DNA of 12,159 nucleotides. Source: Alistipes sp. CAG:435. GTDB lineage: Bacteria > Bacteroidota > Bacteroidia > Bacteroidales > UBA932. The stretch covers positions 1 to 12,159 of the forward strand of contig FR893137.1 in NCBI GenBank assembly GCA_000433355.1, in the 5' to 3' direction. Positions 1 through 6,213 of the stretch are shown piece by piece. Every line of letters begins with the position of its first letter. The first letter of the stretch is position 1. The notes under the pieces were generated by a model, which saw only the letters and a program-made list of their open reading frames with translations, was not told the DNA's origin and made no database searches. Both the position numbers and the translations under genes were made by a program.

Positions 1-1251
1 TACGGGAATTGTCACCAGAAATGCGAGTCTATCCTCATCAGTCTCGAAAATAGCTCTAGGAGAACCATTGGCCCGAAGTTTCTCCTGAATTGTAGGTACA
101 CCTGTTGAACGGCCTTCAGTCAGGTCAAGTTCCTTCAAGAAATCACCCAGCCTGCGGTTCCTGTAGCGCCTGCTTCTCAGAAGCTCGCCCTTCTCCAACG
201 CCTCATTGCTGATGCTTCTGTCCGGTCCCGGGCAGTTAAGCACGCATATACAATCTGGTTCTATTGTAATCTCCACAGGTTCATATTGCCTGTAATCACG
301 ATGGTATAGGCTATTGACCACCACTTCTTCCAATGCCTCGTATGGATAATTCCAGAATCTCAAAGCCTCTGCCTGTCCAGAAACTTTCTGCACCGTCACA
401 AAAAGGATTTCGGTTTTGAGGAAAGTCATTGTCTGAGAAATAATCTGAGGAACGCTCCCTGTGAAAGTCTTCTCCCTAAAGTTATTCGGGCTCTTGATTT
501 TACCCTCAGGAAAAACAACCACATCAACCTGAAGATATTTAAAGAACTTTTCAGGATGCTCACAAAACATCATTGCAGCAACATTCTTCAGAAGCCTGTT
601 CTCCGATGGACCGGTAAACAGATTCATCTGCTCCAAAATCTCCTCAAGAGGCTTCTTCATCACATCCTGAGCCAAGCGGCTGCCGGTTTTGACAAGATGA
701 TCACGAAGAAGGACAAGAGAAATGTCATCCAAAGAGATTTCTGGATTGCCTTTCTCATCAAAAGGGACCCGGCCGGACAAATCCCTCAGTTCATCAAGGA
801 CTTCACCCTTCGCAATAATACTACTGGATCCGCAACGGACATAGCAATACTCCTTTGTAATGCTTTTGGCCGTGATATTCTCCGGAACAGCATATGGCCT
901 ATTTGCCCCGGAAGGGCACCAAATGACAAGCACCTTTTTCCCATCAACATCTTCCACGCTAGTCCTCGGCATGTAGTAAGGAGCAATCTTAGCATTGTAG
1001 CCAATCATCTCCTGCAGTATGCCATCAATACGGCTCTCATCTATCCCGACAACCGGTCGATTGGCAACCCCGTTTTCGTCAGTATCGACACCAACGATGA
1101 CGTAGCCACCGCCAAGATCGTCAATATCATTCGCAAAAGCGCAGATGCTATGGTATATCGAAGCTGGATTCCAACCGGTTTTGAACTCAACCCTGTTGGA
1201 TTCTATCCGCTGCTTGTTCAGCAAGTTATCTATGTTTATCAAAAGCGACAT
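1..1251 (-). CDS. AlbA_2 (Schlafen-like) and GHKL-type ATPase domain protein, 3' end cut by window
   Basis: Reading the minus strand from the ATG at 1251 gives 417 codons without a stop down to position 1, so the C-terminus lies outside the window. Residues about 10-150 form an AlbA_2 (divergent AAA/Schlafen-like) domain: E17-S-N-R-V-E22-F-K, then a conserved S-I-C-A-F-A-N stretch, a G-G-G turn (47-49) followed by YVIVGVD, and YVRCGSSS at 137-144. Residues about 300-417 look like the GHKL-type ATP-binding domain that often follows AlbA_2: YPYEALEEVVVNSLYHRDY (302-320, the N-box region with N313, H317, R318, D319) and EGRSTGVP at 379-386. This is the COG2865 architecture (predicted transcriptional regulator or helicase-like ATPase); a winged-helix tail would be expected beyond the edge. 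Family members often sit in defence islands, but their biochemical role is unsettled. The in-frame upstream stop at 1278-1276 and absence of another ATG fix the start at 1251. It follows the tight operon after a 103-bp gap and probably has its own promoter. Domain assignment is firm; function is inferred. Confidence 0.9.
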   Translation of the reverse strand, partial: MSLLINIDNLLNKQRIESNRVEFKTGWNPASIYHSICAFANDIDDLGGGYVIVGVDTDENGVANRPVVGIDESRIDGILQEMIGYNAKIAPYYMPRTSVEDVDGKKVLVIWCPSGANRPYAVPENITAKSITKEYCYVRCGSSSIIAKGEVLDELRDLSGRVPFDEKGNPEISLDDISLVLLRDHLVKTGSRLAQDVMKKPLEEILEQMNLFTGPSENRLLKNVAAMMFCEHPEKFFKYLQVDVVVFPEGKIKSPNNFREKTFTGSVPQIISQTMTFLKTEILFVTVQKVSGQAEALRFWNYPYEALEEVVVNSLYHRDYRQYEPVEITIEPDCICVLNCPGPDRSISNEALEKGELLRSRRYRNRRLGDFLKELDLTEGRSTGVPTIQEKLRANGSPRAIFETDEDRLAFLVTIPV

Positions 1252-1260
1252 TTCAATAAT

Positions 1261-1293
1261 GCAAAAGTATGTTTCCTACAAAAATATCAATAA
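1261..1293 (-). promoter_or_regulatory. Bacteroidota-type promoter candidate for the AlbA_2 gene
   Basis: The minus strand carries TACTTTTGC (plus 1269-1261), a perfect match to the Bacteroidota -7 consensus TAnnTTTG. An upstream TTG (1290-1288) lies 18 bases before the box and could serve as the -33 element, though it lacks the full TTTG. The -7 box ends only 9 bases before the ATG at 1251, so the transcript would be nearly leaderless if this promoter is used. No Shine-Dalgarno sequence is present. Read-through from the upstream operon remains possible because I see no convincing terminator in the gap. Confidence 0.5.
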
Positions 1294-1327
1294 AAACTGA
1301 ATAGTAGCTATTTCAACAGTATCTATC

Positions 1328-1343
1328 CAAATCAACAAATCAA
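1328..1343. repeat. Short tandem repeat, two copies of CAAATCAA
   Basis: Two perfect back-to-back 8-bp copies (CAAATCAA on plus, TTGATTTG on minus) lie in the 103-bp gap between the DUF2971 gene and the AlbA_2 gene, about 77 bases upstream of the ATG at 1251 and upstream of the promoter candidate. They could be a small operator or chance in AT-rich DNA. The sequence alone does not decide. Confidence 0.3.
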
Positions 1344-1354
1344 GTTGAAGAACA

Positions 1355-2101
1355 TCAACCGAAAAAGAACCGTTGAGGCGAAAAATTATATTTTCTGCGC
1401 AGCAAAGAACTTAGATTCCGAAGATTCGCCATTGACATTTTATCGTTGAAAAACACATTGGTAATACAATCCTTTGGCAAATTAAGATACACAGGCTCCT
1501 GAGACTCAACTCTTTCAAAAAGAACCAAACGCATCTCATCTTCGGCTTCCGAATTCATCCCGGTCGTTGCATTAATCTTACTTTTAGATGCAACAAGCCT
1601 ATGTATCATAATGAATTTCAAGAGCTCATCTTTTTGCCGAGCAAGTGTTCGTTCAACCATCCCTGAAACTGTATCATAATAAAAGACAGTCAGCAACGGC
1701 ACCTTCTTCCCTAGCTTTTCAAGCGCTCGTATAGTTCTCTCAACATCAAGCTCTATACATATCCCATTTTCGCCGGCATAGTTTTCCCACAGGGAAACAT
1801 TATCCGAAGTCTTGCACAAACTGCATACTCCCCAGTGAGAAATTTCTTTGGCATCTTTCTGGATGGCAAATTTGACAATTTCTTCTGGCAAATTTAGCGC
1901 TGTGACAATTTTCTGAAAAGTTTCGTAATTAAACAGCGCCGCATTGCAATCATATTCATCATTCAGATCCACTGCCGATGTGAATCGGACATTGCAACTA
2001 CCCAACATCGACATACCACCTTCAAAATCAATGTATTTATATACTTTCTTTTGATGGTGGGCATCGTAAGCCAATAGATGCATAAAATCCTTGCCTGTCA
2101 T
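1355..2101 (-). CDS. DUF2971 family protein
   Basis: A 248-residue protein with the DUF2971 signature. Near the N-terminus, VYKYI (20-24) is followed by FTSAVDLNDEYDC (40-52), the family's 'fs.p..fNDpfD' motif. Next comes VCSLCKTSDNVSLWENYAG (92-110) leading into NGICIELD (112-119), matching the usual 'CfS...dn.lMWahYa..h.GfcieFd' block. EAEDEMRLVLF (185-195) matches the C-terminal E.E.R element. No signal peptide or membrane segment is visible, so it should be cytoplasmic. The molecular function of DUF2971 is not established; members are common in mobile and defence contexts. The ATG at 2101 lies 3 bp after the methylase TAG, indicating co-translation and membership in the same operon. A second ATG at residue 7 (2083) is possible but would lose the tight spacing. 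Length is ordinary for the family and the gene looks intact. Role in the system (regulator, toxin-like effector or accessory) is open. Confidence 0.85.
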   Translation of the reverse strand: MTGKDFMHLLAYDAHHQKKVYKYIDFEGGMSMLGSCNVRFTSAVDLNDEYDCNAALFNYETFQKIVTALNLPEEIVKFAIQKDAKEISHWGVCSLCKTSDNVSLWENYAGENGICIELDVERTIRALEKLGKKVPLLTVFYYDTVSGMVERTLARQKDELLKFIMIHRLVASKSKINATTGMNSEAEDEMRLVLFERVESQEPVYLNLPKDCITNVFFNDKMSMANLRNLSSLLRRKYNFSPQRFFFG

Positions 2102-2104
2102 ATC

Positions 2105-5100
2105 CTAAATGTCGAATCTGAAACGATACCAGGCATCCAGCACGAGTCGTTTCGTTCGATACTCCCCATACTGGCGGATTTCGTTGTCCTTCAAAACTCT
2201 GAATGTCTCATTGATACATCCAACGCCACAGACATCCTCCGGGTCAAGGATGTATCGTAGATCTTCTGTATTCAGTCCATACAGATGGGCAAAGATGGCA
2301 TCCAACTCAGCCTGAAGTACAGCTCTTCTGTCAGGATCAAAAATCCAAGGCTGATTATTGCCAAGTTGCGGGAGCTCATATTGTTGCTCTTCAGAAAGTT
2401 CGTTAAACAGCTCTTCTGCCCACCCGTCGAGGTCATGGTTGAAATAGCAGAGCTCGGCAACTCGCTTGATGATTTCCCAACGAAGGTCTTCTGGGATTCT
2501 TTCAAATGGAATAACAGGGAATTGCTTGACAAAACTAATGCTTGCATTACTTCCACCTATCTTTTGTCTGGCAACATAGTCGAACGGCAAAGAAGATGCT
2601 GTTGCCAGCGCCAAGGTGTTGGCCACAGTACCCTCTGCAAATAGCAGAGTGGTACTGTTGCCAACACCTTTATCGGAAGGAATAAGCGAAATAACGAATG
2701 TTCTCTCATTAGTTGCATTTGTTATCCCTCTATATCCAAGCATATACGAATGCTTCCACTCCCAAATCACATCACCGTCACTGTTTGTCTTCACCTTTCG
2801 GTTCTCGACTTCGGCGAGTGGCACCCAATACCAAGGCATAATGCTGTCAGACGGATCAGCAAGGGAAGCTAAAGAAGGAGTATCTATTGAATTTGGCCTT
2901 TCACCACCTGTAGGCCAAGTCCCATAATGGTGATTGTAATGCCAAATCATTTTCCCTTCATACAGAGGAACATAAATTGTCCCGTCAGGCATAGAAAAAT
3001 TGTTACCTTCCAGAACTGCTCCAGATTCAATCAATTGGTCGTATGTCCGGAAAAGGTGGGAATCATTTGACATATGAAACATACTGTTAAACCTGACATT
3101 CCAAGTATTCTTATTCGTAATCTCATTCCAAAGAATAACGGAATTGCGGTATATCTTGGCCGTCAATGCTGCATCACGCGAAGTCCTGAAAATAGGACAA
3201 GTTTTGGTATTGGGATTAAGCAAACCAAAATCACTCGTCCTAAGAGAATAAACTCTCTTAGGGTCAAGCAGATGGTCAAGACGAGTCAGATAAAAACCTC
3301 CTTTCACCGTACGAGGCTGCGGCTGCTCCTTGCCGGCAGTAAGAAGACAGAATTTGAACATTCGATGTATGTCAAATAATGCCTCCTTGTTTTCGAAATC
3401 ATACAGTGACATCAAACGATTCTCATCGATGAGTTTAGAGAAGAACACCTTATTACTGTCGTTCACGGCAATACCTGTTGGTAACACAAGCCCCCACGCC
3501 TCTTTGGAGAATGAAAGGCTTAGTTCAGCAAACATCGGGTATAGGTCAATATCACCTGTAGCCGTAAGAGGGAAACGACCAGCAAAGCGAACGAAGCGGC
3601 TCTGGGACTCAGCATCAGCCAGGGCTTTAGTATACTCTTCAAACAATTCCGGGTCTGTAACAGGTAAGTTGGCAATAGCCTTCTTTCTCTGCGCGGCAGT
3701 ACCTGCATTGACAATGTCGGAACGCCCGTGACTCTCAAACCATTTTTTGTCTTCGACCTTGATTTTATCCCAAGGTGGATTTCCGCACATCACATCAAAC
3801 CCTCCATCATTGGCAAATACTTCAGGAAACTCAATGCACCAATGGAAGAAACGATGTCCCTTTGATACAGAAAGGATTTCATTCTTAAAACCTTTTTCCA
3901 GTGATTCGAATTCCGAGTCATCATCCATATGCTTGATTTCCTCAAGTGCGCGATATACTGTCCGGGTGTAAGGAATATTGTTTGGAGTCTCGTATATTTC
4001 TTCCGTAACTACATCCTCTTCTGTGAACTGTTTGTAGAATGAGTATGTATATATATCGCAGGCGCGGCGCAAGCATTCAACCCTTGGAGACTTCATCAAG
4101 TCCTCCCATCTACTCTGCTTGTTCAATTCCTCCAAAAGTGTGTTTTCCGGAAGGGAGGATATTTCCCTAACCTTCTCAGCCAGGCCTATCTGTTCTGAAT
4201 CAATGCGGTTAATTGCACTGTCTGAGTTGAACAAGTTTCCGCCTGAGGCTGTAACGTCCGAAGTTTGTTGCATACTTCTAATATCTGCCAGTGCCTCATT
4301 GTTCAGTATCTTGATTCGTTTCAGAACTTCTTTGTCATCGGAGGCAAATGCATCTTTAGGAACGCCTTTCAGCAACATATCCAGATCTGTAACACCTACA
4401 ACGGAATTACCGCAGCGTATATGGTGGTCCAGGAATGACAAAGGCATACCGGCACAATAGCCCTCAATCCAGAGAACGACTTTGCATAGTTCCACTGCAT
4501 CCGGATTGTAGTCAACGGCATATATACACTTTTGAATGACCTCCCTAAGTGCCTTCCTGTAATCCAGAGATGCAGGGTTATCCTCGCCAGTGCGAATGGT
4601 GCATACATACCAGGCAATAGTCCTTGCCATAGCAAGAGCAAAATGCCCGGAGCCAGATGCTGCATCGCAGACTTTCATAGACAACAAAGCCTTAACTTGC
4701 TCTTCCTTTGTATGATACCGAGAAAGTTTTTCTTTGATAACAGGTTCAAGCGTAGTCCGGATAAGACTCTGCACAAGATCCGGTCTGGTGTAGTAACTGC
4801 TTGTGCTTTTTCGGTCCAATCCTCCGACATATCCGAAATTCCACTCCTGAGTATCTGATGCCGGTGAAATTGCAGGCTGCATCTCAAGTATGCCCTCATA
4901 AACAGAACCAAACTCCTCTACATCAAGAGAAGCATAATTGATTTTCACCCTGTTGCCCTTATCATCAAGAAATTCATTTAGGGCACGGAAAGCCTGAAGG
5001 AATTGCTCATTGTCGATTGAACAATCTTTCAGGTAGTGTAGCGTATCGTCGTCAAACAGCACTCCACCAAGAGGCTTGATTCCAAGAGCATCCCCGTAAC

Positions 5101-6208
5101 CAGAAGATTCAAACAATCGGAATGTATCCATCAGGCTTTGCCATAAGTCATTATACCTGCGATCCTGAAGGTAATATAGCTCAGACTGACTCCTGAAACG
5201 TGAGACGGCATAATACTTCTTGTAGATATCCTGAAGTCGGCATAACCTTCTATATTCTTCACTTGAGGAATCAGGAATCTGATAAACCAGCTGACGCTCT
5301 TCGATAATGAAAAGGAATAGAATCCTGTATATGAAATGAATCAACTCTTTATTGAATTGATTTGTCGTAAGTTCATGATTATCGTATGCCTGCCTCAATG
5401 CTTCGTTGCCTAAACCTCTTCCTCGGACTGCCGCTTTGCCGATTATTTCCATTGCCGTCTTCACAGCATCAGAAAGCCCGTCACGGATGCGGTTTCCGCT
5501 TGCAATGCTCATATTGAACCAGTTCTCAAACACGCAAGCCTCATCTCCGCTTACACGAAAACGAGATGAGTGCAGTAACCTGAACATCAGACAAAATTCA
5601 GTGTATTTGTCCTCCTCCAGCATACGGCGAAGGTCAAACTCAATGTATGTCAGTTTGACGAGCTGCCCGGTGTTCCGGATTAATCGGACCGTTTGCCCAT
5701 TTGCAATTATTCCATACACATTCTCCGTATTGTTGAGATATTCCAGCATAGTTGCGTGAGGAGATTTGCGCTGCCGGTCACCTTTAGCCCGAAAATCCAA
5801 AGAACACTTATCCAGCGTGTCAATATCAGCATCTCCGGTTTTATCTCCCACGACTATGACAGGAAAATTGCCGAGAGGCTCACTAAGATAAGTTATATCA
5901 TAGCCTTTACTATTAATGCTTACAAATGATGTTTGCCTTGTAAGTTCATACCCAAGACAGGAAAACATCCTTTCCATCAGGTCTCGTGAACGGCGAGTCC
6001 CATACGGATCGTTCAATAAAGAACGCTCCTGAAAGAATCTCCAGTCATTACGAAGACTGCTCCAAGCATAGTCGATCGTTTGAGACACACGGGAATCAAT
6101 GCCGAAATCCTGTTCTCTGTTGCCGACAAGATTCGTATCCTTTTCTACCGAATTGAGGATATCATCTGATAGAAGATGGCCATAAACGTGAATACTTGTA
6201 TAGTCCAT
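2105..6208 (-). CDS. Eco57I-class DNA adenine-N6 methyltransferase, DrmMI/type IIG-like
   Basis: A 1,367-residue SAM-dependent DNA methylase predicted to modify adenine. Residues about 1-430 are the long N-terminal region of large Eco57I-type enzymes, including YGIIANGQTVRLIR (165-178), YIEFDL (188-193) and the 'llHsSRF' element (211-217). The catalytic domain (about 430-915) has YYTRPDLV (motif X, 472-479), CDAASGSGHF (motif I, 514-523, where D-P-A-C-G-S-G is usual), YAVDYNPDAVELCK (motif II, 563-576), IRCGNSVVG (597-605), GNPPWDKI (motif IV, 809-816), GDIDLYPMF (885-893) and GLVLPTGI (906-913). A C-terminal target-recognition region follows, with ARQKIGGSNASISFVKQFPV (1213-1232), like PglX and type IIG enzymes. 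I see no intact PD-(D/E)XK nuclease, so it is probably methylase only. The ATG at 6208 lies 5 bp after the upstream gene's TAA; the stop is 3 bp before the next ATG. Neighbouring helicases suggest it supplies self-marking in a DISARM-like system. A stand-alone type IIG enzyme is the main alternative. Confidence 0.9.
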   Translation of the reverse strand: MDYTSIHVYGHLLSDDILNSVEKDTNLVGNREQDFGIDSRVSQTIDYAWSSLRNDWRFFQERSLLNDPYGTRRSRDLMERMFSCLGYELTRQTSFVSINSKGYDITYLSEPLGNFPVIVVGDKTGDADIDTLDKCSLDFRAKGDRQRKSPHATMLEYLNNTENVYGIIANGQTVRLIRNTGQLVKLTYIEFDLRRMLEEDKYTEFCLMFRLLHSSRFRVSGDEACVFENWFNMSIASGNRIRDGLSDAVKTAMEIIGKAAVRGRGLGNEALRQAYDNHELTTNQFNKELIHFIYRILFLFIIEERQLVYQIPDSSSEEYRRLCRLQDIYKKYYAVSRFRSQSELYYLQDRRYNDLWQSLMDTFRLFESSGYGDALGIKPLGGVLFDDDTLHYLKDCSIDNEQFLQAFRALNEFLDDKGNRVKINYASLDVEEFGSVYEGILEMQPAISPASDTQEWNFGYVGGLDRKSTSSYYTRPDLVQSLIRTTLEPVIKEKLSRYHTKEEQVKALLSMKVCDAASGSGHFALAMARTIAWYVCTIRTGEDNPASLDYRKALREVIQKCIYAVDYNPDAVELCKVVLWIEGYCAGMPLSFLDHHIRCGNSVVGVTDLDMLLKGVPKDAFASDDKEVLKRIKILNNEALADIRSMQQTSDVTASGGNLFNSDSAINRIDSEQIGLAEKVREISSLPENTLLEELNKQSRWEDLMKSPRVECLRRACDIYTYSFYKQFTEEDVVTEEIYETPNNIPYTRTVYRALEEIKHMDDDSEFESLEKGFKNEILSVSKGHRFFHWCIEFPEVFANDGGFDVMCGNPPWDKIKVEDKKWFESHGRSDIVNAGTAAQRKKAIANLPVTDPELFEEYTKALADAESQSRFVRFAGRFPLTATGDIDLYPMFAELSLSFSKEAWGLVLPTGIAVNDSNKVFFSKLIDENRLMSLYDFENKEALFDIHRMFKFCLLTAGKEQPQPRTVKGGFYLTRLDHLLDPKRVYSLRTSDFGLLNPNTKTCPIFRTSRDAALTAKIYRNSVILWNEITNKNTWNVRFNSMFHMSNDSHLFRTYDQLIESGAVLEGNNFSMPDGTIYVPLYEGKMIWHYNHHYGTWPTGGERPNSIDTPSLASLADPSDSIMPWYWVPLAEVENRKVKTNSDGDVIWEWKHSYMLGYRGITNATNERTFVISLIPSDKGVGNSTTLLFAEGTVANTLALATASSLPFDYVARQKIGGSNASISFVKQFPVIPFERIPEDLRWEIIKRVAELCYFNHDLDGWAEELFNELSEEQQYELPQLGNNQPWIFDPDRRAVLQAELDAIFAHLYGLNTEDLRYILDPEDVCGVGCINETFRVLKDNEIRQYGEYRTKRLVLDAWYRFRFDI

Positions 6209-6213
6209 AGTGA

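Noticed and set aside
556..1293. A 245-codon open frame on the plus strand starting MLTKHHCSN
   Set aside because: The minus strand here encodes a continuous AlbA_2/ATPase protein with clear family motifs over the same bases. The plus-strand translation has no recognisable domain and is its shadow.
1344..1359. A possible hairpin (GTTGA/TCAAC, 6-base loop) overlapping the end of the DUF2971 gene as a terminator
   Set aside because: The stem is only 5 bp with three A-T pairs, and no proper T-tract follows on the minus strand. It is too weak to call.
2078..5929. Numerous open frames of 60-133 codons on the plus strand and a few on the minus strand inside the methylase gene
   Set aside because: All lie within the 1,367-codon methylase frame, which carries conserved motifs throughout. 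None of the alternative translations shows a domain or a plausible start context.
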